From Algibacillus agarilyticus (GTDB taxonomy: Bacteria; Pseudomonadota; Gammaproteobacteria; Enterobacterales; Alteromonadaceae), in contig NZ_QMED01000006.1 in assembly GCF_003286125.1 (NCBI RefSeq), positions 124,001 through 188,000 on the forward strand: a stretch of DNA of 64,000 nt. The letters are read 5' to 3'. The notes beneath the pieces are model-generated. The model was not told where the DNA came from. It saw only the letters and a program-made list of their open reading frames with translations, and did not search any database. A program made the position numbers and the translations under genes. This document shows positions 1 to 9,619 of the stretch, one piece after another (position 1 is the stretch's first letter; every line of letters starts with the position of its first letter).

Positions 1-1
1 A

Positions 2-304
2 ACAAAACTTTCATTACATGGCTTAGAAATCGATCTAGGCATGCTGACTTGCCACTATAATCAACAAGAACTCGAATTAACCGGTATTGAATTTTCTGTG
101 TTAGTTGAATTACTTCAACAATCAGGCCGCCTCGTGAGTAAAGAACATTTAACCGAAAAAATTCTTCAACGTAAATTAACGGCCTATGATCGCAGTATTG
201 ATGTGCATGTCAGCAGAGTCAGACAAAAATTAAAACAAGCAGGTCTTGATAAAGAGATAATTAAAACCGTTAGAGGACAAGGCTACCAATGCATAATGTC
301 ATAA
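2..304 (+). CDS. Response regulator, CpxR-like, C-terminal part only
   Basis: The open frame runs in from the window edge, so only the C-terminal winged-helix DNA-binding domain of an OmpR/PhoB-family regulator is visible; the receiver domain lies outside. The ELTGIEFSVLVELL helix, the LVSKEHLTEKIL segment, the YDRSIDVHVSRVRQKL recognition helix and the final TVRGQGY wing are all present. The DRSIDVH pattern and the segment before it resemble CpxR of enterobacteria more than other OmpR types (established family knowledge; the exact orthology is inference). The end overlaps the following kinase start by 16 bases, so the pair is translationally coupled. CpxR-type regulators govern envelope stress genes, but nothing here proves that role. 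Confidence 0.85.
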   Translation, partial: TKLSLHGLEIDLGMLTCHYNQQELELTGIEFSVLVELLQQSGRLVSKEHLTEKILQRKLTAYDRSIDVHVSRVRQKLKQAGLDKEIIKTVRGQGYQCIMS

Positions 305-1572
305 AAAAAGTAAAACAGACTTTGTTTTGGAAAATTTTTCTACTGGTATGGTTAAGTTACCTCGCAATTGCACTATCGGCCGCGCTCATATTTACACTTG
401 ACTTTGAACAAGAAAAATTTCACAAAAAACACGAGCGTCATATAGAAAGGCTCGTCTTACCCCATTTATTAAAGTATGAAGATTCAGGAAAAATAACACG
501 TCGACAAAATGGCTTTAAACGCCAAGTAACGATCCAAAAATTACCAAACAAAGAGTACATTTTTGGTAAAAAAAGTGAATCAAACGATAAAAGAACTAAC
601 CAATTTATACTGACGACCCCTTCAGATAATCAATATCAAATATCTTACCGAATCCCTCAATTTCAGCATGAGTTTATGCGCTCAATCAGCGTGCATTTTT
701 CACCTATGCGCGTGATTTTTAGCGTGATCATTCTTAGTCTGTTTAGTTTACTTATTACTGAAATGGTCACTCGGCCCATTCAAAAATTGCGAGAGCATGT
801 TTCAACACTTTCATCTGGCGATTTAAATTCACGTGTTGCGACAAAAATTACAAAACGTAACGATGATATTGGACTTTTAGCCCGCACGCTTAATAAAATG
901 TCAGCACGTATTTCACAGCTTATCAATGATAAACAACAGCTGTTATATGATGTTAGCCATGAGCTAAAAGCACCATTAGCCCGTATGCAAGTCGCGAACG
1001 CAATCACTCATCAGGCAGCCGAACAAAAAAAGTTACCCGTAAAACATTATCAACAAATAGATAGTGACATTAGTTTATTAACCAAGATGATTGATCAGCT
1101 GTTATCGCTCGCTCGTATAGAACATTCTGAATATGATCATGAATTACAAACCATAGATTTACACCAATTATTGCAACAAGAAATACAAAACTGTCAATAC
1201 AACTGGCCAAATAGAGAAATCGAGCTACAAGGAGATAATCTAAAGTTAACTATTGCAAGTCGATTACTATGCACGGTTATTAATAATATTTTGATTAATG
1301 CACTGAAATATACTAATGGTGAAATACAGGTTTTAACAACAACAAACAACAACAATTTGATGATAAAAATAATAGATGCGGGTGAAGGCATACCTGAAAC
1401 GTTAATAGATAACCTATTTACACCTTTTGTGCGAGGAAAAAACCAAAGCTCCGGTTATGGCCTCGGTTTAGCGATAAGCCAAAAAGCGATACGTCAATTA
1501 CACGGCTCTATATCGGCAAAAAATTTAAAACCAACGGGCTTAGCAATAGAAATTAATTTACCCCTTAATTAA
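289..1572 (+). CDS. Sensor histidine kinase, CpxA-like partner of the upstream regulator
   Basis: Inner-membrane sensor kinase of 427 residues that would phosphorylate the overlapping upstream regulator. Order of parts: a first membrane helix near residues 14-37, a periplasmic sensor of about 100 residues, a second helix near 138-160, a HAMP linker, a HisKA H-box (YDVSHELKAPLARMQ, His near residue 222), then HATPase_c with N-box INNILINALKYT, G1 box DAGEGIP and G2 box GYGLGLAIS. The start is supported by AAGG six bases upstream of the ATG. The periplasmic part is Lys/Arg-rich and I cannot assign a ligand. CpxA-like is inferred from the partner; the kinase core alone is generic. Confidence 0.88.
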   Translation: MHNVIKKVKQTLFWKIFLLVWLSYLAIALSAALIFTLDFEQEKFHKKHERHIERLVLPHLLKYEDSGKITRRQNGFKRQVTIQKLPNKEYIFGKKSESNDKRTNQFILTTPSDNQYQISYRIPQFQHEFMRSISVHFSPMRVIFSVIILSLFSLLITEMVTRPIQKLREHVSTLSSGDLNSRVATKITKRNDDIGLLARTLNKMSARISQLINDKQQLLYDVSHELKAPLARMQVANAITHQAAEQKKLPVKHYQQIDSDISLLTKMIDQLLSLARIEHSEYDHELQTIDLHQLLQQEIQNCQYNWPNREIELQGDNLKLTIASRLLCTVINNILINALKYTNGEIQVLTTTNNNNLMIKIIDAGEGIPETLIDNLFTPFVRGKNQSSGYGLGLAISQKAIRQLHGSISAKNLKPTGLAIEINLPLN

Positions 1573-1981
1573 AAGAATATAAATTATAAACTCTTATTAC
1601 CAACTAATGATAACATTTGATTATAAAAGATAACTTTTGATCGTTATTGTAAATCATAATAACTAAAATAAAATACACTAATTAATTCAATACATTACAA
1701 GGGAAAAACGAATAAAAAACAAACTAAATGTATATCTCTATTAATAGTCAATATCTAAAAACACGCTAAATCACCTTTTTTTGAGCATTACGTCACTTTT
1801 TATATAAATTTTTTATAAAGCGTGCCGATACAGATTGGTAATAATTGTTAGACATTATGGCTAGGTTTGATATAGTAATAATTCTGTAGCATTTACCATT
1901 ATCTTTTTGTTAACATTTCTGTTACTTAGCTACAAAATAATTAGATATTTTAATCATCTTGCGATATTCGAGGTTTGAACT
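1573..1981. other. AT-rich intergenic region, no gene seen
   Basis: About 410 bases with no convincing open frame, RNA gene or repeat. It must hold the end of the two-component transcript and the promoter of the following small secreted protein, but I could not pick a reliable promoter in so AT-rich a stretch. Confidence 0.5.
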
Positions 1982-2482
1982 TTGCGTTTATTAATCACAC
2001 TCTTATCATTTTCAGCACTTTTACTGCTGCTAACGTATTCGACGGATTCGAATGCGGGCGTATACAAGTGTAAAACAGAAGGAAGATATGAATATCGTGA
2101 TACCCCTTGTTATTATCAAAACCAAGGTGACAACAAAGGAAACCGCGTAAAAGTTAAACCAACCGCTAAATCAGGAACAAATATCAAACTAAATGGTTTA
2201 TGGTGTCAATATGCAACAGCAACCTCTAAACACTCTCGACGCTCTGTAGTTGATCCAAAAGAATGGGTATTTAGAAGTAATGGCAGTGTTGAGTTTTACT
2301 CACCGGTTACCACACGCGATGTGCCCATTAGAGCAACTTACACAATCGCCAGTGATTATTTGCAAACATCGAGTGGCAGATTAGGCAGTTGGTTTGTAGA
2401 AGACTATCAAGAAAACACATTAACACTATCAAATACCAACGCAGGTGTTCGTTATTTAAAACGTGGCCGCTGCTCAAAATAG
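1982..2482 (+). CDS. Small exported protein with DUF4124-like N-terminus
   Basis: A 166-residue protein with a clear signal peptide (hydrophobic run near residues 4-20, cleavage probably after SNA). The mature start, VYKCKTEG then YRDTPC, has the spacing of DUF4124 domains, which are short secreted modules of unknown function with a pair of conserved cysteines. The rest is a beta-rich region with no family I recognise. The start is TTG: a GAGG sits eight bases upstream and no in-frame ATG begins before the signal peptide. It is followed by a strong hairpin terminator. Function unknown. Confidence 0.7.
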   Translation: MRLLITLLSFSALLLLLTYSTDSNAGVYKCKTEGRYEYRDTPCYYQNQGDNKGNRVKVKPTAKSGTNIKLNGLWCQYATATSKHSRRSVVDPKEWVFRSNGSVEFYSPVTTRDVPIRATYTIASDYLQTSSGRLGSWFVEDYQENTLTLSNTNAGVRYLKRGRCSK

Positions 2483-2501
2483 AAATAAATTAATGACATA
2501 C

Positions 2502-2528
2502 AAAAAAGGAGCTTCTAGCTCCTTTTTT
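2502..2528. terminator. Bidirectional intrinsic terminator
   Basis: A perfect 12-bp stem (AAAAAAGGAGCT / AGCTCCTTTTTT) with a 3-base loop lies between the convergent genes ending at 2482 and 2564. A-tract and T-tract on the two sides let it work in both directions. Confidence 0.9.
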
Positions 2529-2563
2529 GTTATCTTCGCTCAGATTTTGACTACACCGTTTAT

Positions 2564-3118
2564 CTAAAATAATTCAATATCATCTCCATCATCATCACTC
2601 TTTTTATTTTCTAATAAACTCTTTTTATATAACTCCATGGCTTCGTGTGCAGTCGAGCCTTGCATAATACTCTCAAACATTAAGTGCTCTTCTTTCATTG
2701 TATACTGTTTTTTGATCGTATCTCTTAAGTGGATCCAACCTTCTAAATCGGTAAATCGTTCATCTTTAGCCAGTAAATCAGAAAGGTCTTCTAAACTCGT
2801 CGCGACATGCTCCATACGCTGGCATAAACGATCATAAAATTGAAAAGCCATTATTGCAGAATTAATTTGCTCCGACATATCGCCGACTTGATCAACAATA
2901 TCGGTCATTTTGGCTGTTGGATTATTTTCTGCAACTTTTTCAACATTTAAACAAATATTTGCCAGTTCCTGAAAAGAAGCAGATAAGGTATTAATAGAAT
3001 TATCACCTTCCGTTAAGCTCATATGAATTTGAGCTATTGAAAGAGCTAATAAAGTTGTGGTTTCAGATCTAAAATTTAACTCACTATCCCTATCGTGAGT
3101 AGCGCTTAATTTACTCAT
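2564..3118 (-). CDS. Helical cytoplasmic protein with a CheZ-like D-x-x-x-Q motif
   Basis: A 184-residue acidic, nearly all-helical protein without signal peptide or membrane segments, ending in an acidic tail (KKSDDDGDDIELF). The segment AFQFYDRLCQRMEHV carries Asp and Gln four residues apart on one helix, the same spacing as the catalytic Asp143/Gln147 of the CheY-P phosphatase CheZ. That similarity is my inference: no CheZ name can be assigned from the whole sequence, and no chemotaxis genes are nearby. It may be a stand-alone response-regulator phosphatase or a protein of unknown function. It is transcribed away from dgt and shares the terminator region with the preceding gene. Confidence 0.75.
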   Translation of the reverse strand: MSKLSATHDRDSELNFRSETTTLLALSIAQIHMSLTEGDNSINTLSASFQELANICLNVEKVAENNPTAKMTDIVDQVGDMSEQINSAIMAFQFYDRLCQRMEHVATSLEDLSDLLAKDERFTDLEGWIHLRDTIKKQYTMKEEHLMFESIMQGSTAHEAMELYKKSLLENKKSDDDGDDIELF

Positions 3119-3275
3119 GGATGCCCTATTCCGTTTAAGTTAATCATCAGTATCCATTAAATATAAATGCAAATGCTTAATAAACAAGAAAAAGACCGAC
3201 AAAACCTTTAAGTGTATTGCGAATTCAAAAAAGGCCACATAACATAACGTAAATAAAATGATTGGAGACGGGTTG

Positions 3276-4667
3276 ATGTTGCACTGGGATAAGCTATTAA
3301 GTGGTAAGAGACGTAAGGATAAATTCGGTATTGCCAGCCAAGTTGCATCTGCAAATGGCCGCGTTGAATTAGAACGCGATTACGATAGAATATTATTTGC
3401 CACCCCAACCCGCCGTATGGCAGATAAAACCCAAGTATTCCCTTTAGAGCGTAACGACAGTGTTCGTAATAGATTAACTCACTCACATGAAGTATCGAGC
3501 TTAGCCCGCAGTATAGGCACACGTTTGGCTTTCGATCATGGCAACACAATTTTTAAAGACAGTGATGAACGCAGCATCATTCGCTGTGTACCGGCTTTGC
3601 TATCAGCAATCGGGTTAGTTCATGATCTTGGAAATCCGCCATTTGGCCACCAAGGAGAAGCCGCCATACGCAGTTGGTTTGTTAAAAACAAACAAAGTGT
3701 ATTTGGTGCACAACCTGATTTAGCAAATGATTTTGTTAACTTTGATGGTAACGCCCAAACCTTTAGGTTAGTCACTAAGCTACAAGTATTAAACGATAGC
3801 TTTGGGCTAAACTTAACCTACGCGACATTAGCCTCAATGCTTAAATATCCAACCTCAACACAAGAGCAAGGAATAAGTGGTTGGAAAAAACACGGTTATT
3901 TCCTTTCTGAACAAAAAATAGTTGAAGATATTTGGCAAGAGACAGGGTTACACCAAAACGTACGCCATCCTTTTACTTATATCATGGAAGCTTGCGATGA
4001 TATTGCTTATTCCATATTAGATGCAGAAGATATCGTGAAAAAAGGCTTTGCTTCTTTTTCTGATATTGTTGATCACCTTGACGCACTCAACCAACATGAC
4101 GAAGTCACTCGGTGGGTTATTAAGAATGCCAAAAAGAAAAATACCGAATTTAAAACCGCAGGGCTTTCACCAAAAGAATTAAATGATGTATCTATGCAAA
4201 TGTTTCGGGTTTATTCAATTACCGCCATGGTAAATGCGGTAATTGAACAATTTATCCAAGATATAGATTTTATTATGTCTGCGACCGCTCCAGCCAGTTA
4301 CGACTTAATCACAGCATCACCAGCGGCGCCATTTTGCCAAGCGATGAAACAGTTTGATAGAGCGCATGGCTATAATCATAAAAGTGTTTTAGAACTTGAG
4401 TTAAGTGGTAATAACTATATCCACAATATGATGGACATGTTGTGGCAAGGTATTGAAGAACAAACCCATAATCAAAAAAATATGAGTTTATTTAGTAAAT
4501 ATGCTTATCAGCGAATTTCTGAAAATTACCGCCGGATTTTCGAGCAACCCAATGAAGAACTGCCGATTGAATATCGAAAAGCTCAACTGCTATCTGATGC
4601 TGTGTCCGGTATGACAGACAGTTATTTAATCCATATACATGACGAGTTAAAAGCACTACATGACTAA
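3276..4667 (+). CDS. dgt: Deoxyguanosinetriphosphate triphosphohydrolase (dGTPase)
   Basis: HD-superfamily hydrolase that converts dGTP to deoxyguanosine and tripolyphosphate. Metal-binding motifs are visible: RLTHSHEVSSLAR (first His), LVHDLGNPPFGHQGE (the HD pair), and the downstream MEACDDIAYSILDAEDI segment typical of dGTPases. At about 463 residues it fits the shorter bacterial dGTPase type. I prefer the ATG at 3276, with GGAG eight bases upstream, over the in-frame ATG at 3258, which lacks a ribosome site. The end overlaps the next gene by eight bases. In other bacteria dGTPases affect mutation rate and can limit phage DNA synthesis; no phage-defence neighbours are seen here. Confidence 0.93.
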   Translation: MLHWDKLLSGKRRKDKFGIASQVASANGRVELERDYDRILFATPTRRMADKTQVFPLERNDSVRNRLTHSHEVSSLARSIGTRLAFDHGNTIFKDSDERSIIRCVPALLSAIGLVHDLGNPPFGHQGEAAIRSWFVKNKQSVFGAQPDLANDFVNFDGNAQTFRLVTKLQVLNDSFGLNLTYATLASMLKYPTSTQEQGISGWKKHGYFLSEQKIVEDIWQETGLHQNVRHPFTYIMEACDDIAYSILDAEDIVKKGFASFSDIVDHLDALNQHDEVTRWVIKNAKKKNTEFKTAGLSPKELNDVSMQMFRVYSITAMVNAVIEQFIQDIDFIMSATAPASYDLITASPAAPFCQAMKQFDRAHGYNHKSVLELELSGNNYIHNMMDMLWQGIEEQTHNQKNMSLFSKYAYQRISENYRRIFEQPNEELPIEYRKAQLLSDAVSGMTDSYLIHIHDELKALHD

Positions 4668-5451
4668 AGTAGCCGCGTCGCCCATTATTTTAAAAAAACG
4701 TTTACAGCGCTTTTTTAACTCAACCAATAAAGGTCGGCAGCAAGTTCAATCCATCACCGTACAACTACAAGCGATTGGTCAAGTTTACTTATTTGGTGGG
4801 GCGATCCGTGACATCGCACTCGAAGGCATGCGAAATTTTTATGCCGACCTGGATTTTGTTATTGATGCCAAGCCCGATTTACTAGATAAGCTCATGGCTG
4901 AACTGGCATTAAAATACACTGTGCATAAAAATAAATTTGGTGGTTACCGCTTGCTGTGCGATAAATGGTGGTTGGATATCTGGGCATTAAGCAATACCTG
5001 GGCGTTTAAACAAAAACACGTGCAATTGGATAATATAGAATCCCTGCTTAAAACCACTATTTTAAACTGGGATGCAGCTTTATACTGCTTAAATAGTCAG
5101 CAAGTGCTTACATCGGGTAGCTTCTTTACACACTTAACACAAGGTTACGTCGATATAAATTTAGCCACAAACCCCAATCCGCTGGGGGCATATGTAAGAG
5201 TATTACGCACACTGTGCAGCAAAAAAGTAACAAGTTTTAGTGTAGATTTAGCACGCTACCTTTTAAATGCAAATACCGAATTTTCAATAGAAACAGCGCT
5301 AAGTTATGAAACATCGCATTTTAAAACAGCTTATTTGAGTCAGTTTAATCTATCTCAAATATTACAAGCGAGCCAAGCTCATCACATAAATCCGATTCCT
5401 TGGCATATAAGCATGACGACATTACCCTTGCTTTTAGAAAGCGATCGCTAA
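4660..5451 (+). CDS. Pol-beta superfamily nucleotidyltransferase, CCA/poly(A)-polymerase-like head
   Basis: A 263-residue protein whose N-terminal half looks like the catalytic head of class II CCA-adding enzymes and poly(A) polymerases: VYLFGGAIRDIAL (the Gly-Gly helix-turn) followed by the two-Asp strand ADLDFVID, then a third carboxylate candidate at KWWLDIW. The C-terminal half has helices but no recognisable tRNA- or RNA-binding module, and the protein is much shorter than PcnB (over 400 residues) or Cca. The eight-base overlap with dgt shows co-translation. The substrate is unknown; a nucleotide- or RNA-modifying job coupled to dNTP control is speculation. Confidence 0.75.
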   Translation: MTKVAASPIILKKRLQRFFNSTNKGRQQVQSITVQLQAIGQVYLFGGAIRDIALEGMRNFYADLDFVIDAKPDLLDKLMAELALKYTVHKNKFGGYRLLCDKWWLDIWALSNTWAFKQKHVQLDNIESLLKTTILNWDAALYCLNSQQVLTSGSFFTHLTQGYVDINLATNPNPLGAYVRVLRTLCSKKVTSFSVDLARYLLNANTEFSIETALSYETSHFKTAYLSQFNLSQILQASQAHHINPIPWHISMTTLPLLLESDR

Positions 5452-5456
5452 TAAAA

Positions 5457-5479
5457 AGTGGCTAATAAAATTAGCCACT
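5457..5479. terminator. Hairpin terminator after the dgt operon
   Basis: A 10-bp stem (AGTGGCTAAT / ATTAGCCACT) with a 3-base AAA loop directly follows the nucleotidyltransferase stop. It lies between convergent operons and can serve both sides; the T-tract is weak. Confidence 0.75.
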
Positions 5480-5518
5480 CGGTACTTTAAAAATAAAGCT
5501 TAAAAGATACAGCTTGCT

Positions 5519-8092
5519 TTAATTAGCAAGCTCAAATCGCCATTGCTGATGACTTTGACTTGTTCCCGTGGTTGTGATGAGATTAGCTCCGTTATCCGAG
5601 CTTCCGCTTTCAACGGTTAAAACGTCATTGCCGACAAAAGTTCGAACGGTAAAACCGCCCTCTGATAAAGGTTCAACAATCCATTTCTGATTGTCGTTAG
5701 CCGAGCAACTCCATTGATGTACATTGTCGCTACCACTATCTGCATCAAGGCATTTACCTGAATTTAAACTAACAAACGTGTATACATTCGCTTCAACTAA
5801 ATTAGCTTGCCAAATTTGATTAGCGTTTTGGTGAAGATCCCATTGATGTACATTACCACCATCATGAGTTGAAACACCTGCCACATCAGCCGCTTTCCCG
5901 CTTAATTTATTAACAAAGATATAATGATTACCCGAAACTAAATCATTATCAGACGGGTCAACCGGAGGATCAATAGGGCCATGATCGGCAACAAATTCAA
6001 TCCAATTTAGATTAAAACCACCTTGGATAAAATTAAGCCTTACGTTATGCTCACCAGCTGATAGCGTTAAAGGTAAAGCAAGTGATTGCCATGATTGCCA
6101 GCCTTGCGTATTTGAAACATCGATACCGCCAACTATATTCCCATCAACTAACAGCTCAACACGTCCGTTATTTGCATTACTAGCAACTCTAAAATTAACA
6201 ACAAAATCAGTTAAATTGGCTACATCGATTTTATATTCAGCCCAATCACCACTATCAATCCAACCTATATTTTCACCGCCGCCAACGTCAGCCGTTGTTT
6301 CGGTTTGTAAGCCCGCCATATTACAAAATGATTCAGCTTCAATTTTTGCGGGTAGGTTAGTTGCGGTCGCGTTGTCACAAGGGTCAACAACCACAAAATC
6401 ATTAACCACCTCTAACCAATTTAAATTAAAGCCTCCGCCGTTAATAACAACCTCTAACGTATTCGGACCCGCTTCTAACCAAACCGGTTGTGAAATCGAC
6501 TGCCATTGCTGCCAATCTCCGGTTGACGGCACAGAAAACTCAGCAACGCTTTGCTGATTAATTAAAACAGAAAACTGACCCGTTGCGTTTGCCGAAGCTA
6601 TACGCGCAACTAAATCATATTGCCCCGCCTCAGTAATATTAACGCGATATTCAGCAGAATCACCGGCATCAAGCCAGCCAATATTTTTACCACCGCCAAC
6701 GTCAGTCGTATCTTCAAAAAGAACCCCTTCGTTAGCACAGTAATCTTCTGCTTCTAATTTTCCTGGTAGCAATATTTGCACATCATCTTCATCACAAGTT
6801 GGAGCCGGAGGTGGTGGAGGTGGCGCGATAGTTAATGGGCTAACCGCTTCATAAAAACCTTGATGCCACTCATGACTAGCATGCCCGTTTAAGATATTGA
6901 CTTGTGCAAACTCAATCATTGCATCATACAATTCAGGCGCAGCTGTACCCCCATTATTAATATAGGTTTTTAATTCAGTGTAAGCCGCATTAGGAGGAAT
7001 CGTCCACAATGTTTTATCGTGTGACATTTTTTTAAAAGACCAAGGGTAATACCCTGATAAATTGGCTTTAGCCCAATCCGTCATATCTTTTAAATTACCA
7101 TTATCACTTTCACCATATTCGCCAATAATTAATGGAATATTTAAATTATTAGTAATATTTTCACGACCATAAGTACCACTGGCGGGGCCATAGTGGTGTA
7201 ATTGATAAACTAGGTTGTCATCCCATTGTGATGTAACACCTGTTGCATCTTGTACCAATGGGTCGCTCCAATCAATTTTAGTTAAATCAGATGACCACCA
7301 AGAGCCTTCAGCAACAATAACGTGATTAGTATCAACTTCACGTATGGCATCTCGCATTTCGATTAATGAGCCCAATAATTCCATTTCACGTCCTGGTTGG
7401 GGAACAGGCTCATTAATTAAATCATATCCCCAAACAACGGGTTCATCTTTATATCGAGCAGCAATATGTCGCCACACCGATTTAGCAATGTTGATATTCT
7501 CAGTGCCGTCCCAAAATTCAACCGTATCACGTGGTTGACTAGCATTAGAATTAACATTATCCGCATGATCACCTGGATTTTGATAGCCTGGTGCCGCATG
7601 CATATCAAGCAACACATACAAACCGTGAGTGCGACAAGATTCGATTAATTGATCAAAATACTGAAAACCATGATCACTTAATTGGCCGTTTTTCCAAAAA
7701 AGATTGAAGTGAAAAGGAACACGTACTGAATTAAAGCCCAATGCTTTTAAATCAGCTATCGCTTTATCATCAACATAATTCAACCGCCATTGATGCTCAA
7801 ATTCTGCGGCTTTAGCTTCACTACCAAATGTTTCAATTAGTGAGTTATAAAATTGAGTATGTGTACGGTAGTTAAAGTCTCCCATCATTAAGTAACCTTC
7901 CCATAAAAGCCAGTTACCTAAATTAATACCATTTAGAAAAAGGGCATCCCCGTTTTCATCAACAATATTTTTTCCATCAGTATGCACATAATCCGCTAAG
8001 GCGCCAAAACTACAACCTCCAGCTAAGGCCAAGGCAATTGCTGATTTTTTGATATGACTCATTATTGTTTTTTTATACGTTTTTTTATTCAT
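5519..8092 (-). CDS. Secreted GH5 beta-glucanase with two CBM6 and one CBM13 module
   Basis: An 857-residue exported multidomain glycoside hydrolase. A signal peptide (cleavage near ALA-DYV) is followed by a GH5 domain to about residue 410: LNGINLGNWLLWEGYLM, the acid/base Glu in DLINEPV (near 229) and the nucleophile Glu in IIGEYGE (near 325). The LNGINLGNWL start resembles exo-1,3-beta-glucanase-type GH5 enzymes. A proline linker leads to two CBM6-type domains (about 439-560 and 584-700, each with a GGG-NIGW segment) and a C-terminal ricin-type CBM13 (about 715-857, QW repeats). The start is supported by AAGAGA upstream. Last gene of the minus-strand beta-glucan arm; the exact glucan linkage is inference. 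Confidence 0.9.
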   Translation of the reverse strand: MNKKTYKKTIMSHIKKSAIALALAGGCSFGALADYVHTDGKNIVDENGDALFLNGINLGNWLLWEGYLMMGDFNYRTHTQFYNSLIETFGSEAKAAEFEHQWRLNYVDDKAIADLKALGFNSVRVPFHFNLFWKNGQLSDHGFQYFDQLIESCRTHGLYVLLDMHAAPGYQNPGDHADNVNSNASQPRDTVEFWDGTENINIAKSVWRHIAARYKDEPVVWGYDLINEPVPQPGREMELLGSLIEMRDAIREVDTNHVIVAEGSWWSSDLTKIDWSDPLVQDATGVTSQWDDNLVYQLHHYGPASGTYGRENITNNLNIPLIIGEYGESDNGNLKDMTDWAKANLSGYYPWSFKKMSHDKTLWTIPPNAAYTELKTYINNGGTAAPELYDAMIEFAQVNILNGHASHEWHQGFYEAVSPLTIAPPPPPPAPTCDEDDVQILLPGKLEAEDYCANEGVLFEDTTDVGGGKNIGWLDAGDSAEYRVNITEAGQYDLVARIASANATGQFSVLINQQSVAEFSVPSTGDWQQWQSISQPVWLEAGPNTLEVVINGGGFNLNWLEVVNDFVVVDPCDNATATNLPAKIEAESFCNMAGLQTETTADVGGGENIGWIDSGDWAEYKIDVANLTDFVVNFRVASNANNGRVELLVDGNIVGGIDVSNTQGWQSWQSLALPLTLSAGEHNVRLNFIQGGFNLNWIEFVADHGPIDPPVDPSDNDLVSGNHYIFVNKLSGKAADVAGVSTHDGGNVHQWDLHQNANQIWQANLVEANVYTFVSLNSGKCLDADSGSDNVHQWSCSANDNQKWIVEPLSEGGFTVRTFVGNDVLTVESGSSDNGANLITTTGTSQSHQQWRFELAN

Positions 8093-8289
8093 AATTTTCT
8101 CTTATGATTATTGTTATATTTAGTCATAAAAACATATTGAATAGTTTATTTAGGCTTGAATTCACTATATTTAGAACAACGACTAATGAAATACAGCGTT
8201 GTTATAACGCTGTATATTTGATGTATTTACATCAAATTAAATAGCTAACTCTCGTTAATGAATAAACAAGAACTAGACGATAATTAACA

Positions 8290-9573
8290 TTAATTTAAGC
8301 GTTGCTGATAGCCTTTGTAGCCGTAATAGAAAATATAAAGGTAACAAAGGCCCGGTAAAATAAAAGAGAGCTGAATACCCAATGCATCCGCTAATACACC
8401 TTGCATTAACGGTACAATAGCACCGCCAACAATAGCTAAACAAAGCAAGCCAGATCCTTCACTCGTGCGCTCTTTTAGTCCTGTTAATGCCAAACTAAAA
8501 ATAGTTGGAAACATAATTGAGTTAAAAAGCCCAACCAATAAAACAGCATATAAAGCGATATAACCTTGACTCAAAATAGCTAATAATACGAGCAGAGCGG
8601 CGGCCAATGCATTGAATGACAAAATTGATGAGGCCTTAATTCGTTGCATTAATAATGCACCAATAAACCGCCCTACCATTGCCCCTCCCCAAAAATAAGT
8701 AAGATAACTCGCCGCTTCAGCTTCTGATAACCCCGCTATATCGGCTTCACCAAAAAAGTTAATTAAAAAACTACCAATAGACACTTCAGCGCCTACATAC
8801 ACAAAAATACCGATAGCCCCCAGCGTTAACGCACGATGAGAGAGTAGAGGCACTTTTTGTATAGTTGATTGCGCTGTCACTTGGTGGTTGTCAATAGACG
8901 GTAATTTTAAAAAAGAAAAAATCCCAGCTAAAAGCATTAAACATATTGCAATGCCAATATAAGGTAATTGAACAGATTGCGCTTCATGCAACTTTTGCTC
9001 AGCTTCATTGAGTTCAGATAAACCAGATGCCGTTGCCCCTAATATGAGTAAGGCGCCAAACATTGGTGCAACGGTTGTACCTAATGAATTAAAGGCTTGG
9101 GTCATTGTTAAACGCCCCGATGCAGTCTCTACCTTACCTAACGCTGCAACATAGGGGTTGGCCGATACTTGTAAAATAGTAATTCCGGCAGCCAGTACAA
9201 ATAACGCACTTAAAAATACAGGATATGAAGGAACAGCCGCGGCAGGATAAAACGCAAAGCAACCTAAACCGGCAATAAAAAGACCGGTCACAATCCCTTT
9301 TTGATAACCCATTTTTTTAACCCATTTTCCAGCCGGAATAGAAACGATGAAATAAGCACCAAAAAAACAAAATTGTACCAACATTGCTTGAGTATAATTG
9401 AGCGAAAAAACACTTTTTAAATGTGGGATCAGAATGTCATTTAAACTCGTCAAAAAGCCCCACACAAAAAATAAACTGGTTAATATTATCAGTGGTAATC
9501 TAAAATTTTGAGCAGCAGAATCTGATGATCCCGTCTTTTGATTAGCCATATTATCTACAAATTGAGTTGCCAT
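8290..9573 (-). CDS. Sugar MFS transporter, FucP/GluP type
   Basis: Twelve-helix major facilitator of the fucose/glucose-galactose:H+ symporter group: the N-terminal FFVWGFLTSLNDILIPHL segment and ILQVSANPYVAALG are hallmark sequences of that family. It would import the monosaccharide, probably glucose, released by the neighbouring GH3 and GH5 enzymes. I take the ATG at 9573 (MATQFVDN), with AAGAGA upstream; the in-frame start at 9612 would add 13 residues without support. It lies 71 bases after the haloperoxidase-like gene across a strong hairpin. Substrate specificity cannot be read directly. Confidence 0.88.
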   Translation of the reverse strand: MATQFVDNMANQKTGSSDSAAQNFRLPLIILTSLFFVWGFLTSLNDILIPHLKSVFSLNYTQAMLVQFCFFGAYFIVSIPAGKWVKKMGYQKGIVTGLFIAGLGCFAFYPAAAVPSYPVFLSALFVLAAGITILQVSANPYVAALGKVETASGRLTMTQAFNSLGTTVAPMFGALLILGATASGLSELNEAEQKLHEAQSVQLPYIGIAICLMLLAGIFSFLKLPSIDNHQVTAQSTIQKVPLLSHRALTLGAIGIFVYVGAEVSIGSFLINFFGEADIAGLSEAEAASYLTYFWGGAMVGRFIGALLMQRIKASSILSFNALAAALLVLLAILSQGYIALYAVLLVGLFNSIMFPTIFSLALTGLKERTSEGSGLLCLAIVGGAIVPLMQGVLADALGIQLSFILPGLCYLYIFYYGYKGYQQRLN

Positions 9574-9619
9574 ATTAATTAGTCTCTTATAATTGAAGTT
9601 GTCGCATACCATCGGCTGC

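Noticed and set aside
3208-3549. Minus-strand frame of 113 codons over the start of dgt
   Set aside because: Composition is low-quality (many Tyr/Cys/His, no domain) and it fully overlaps the well-supported dGTPase gene.
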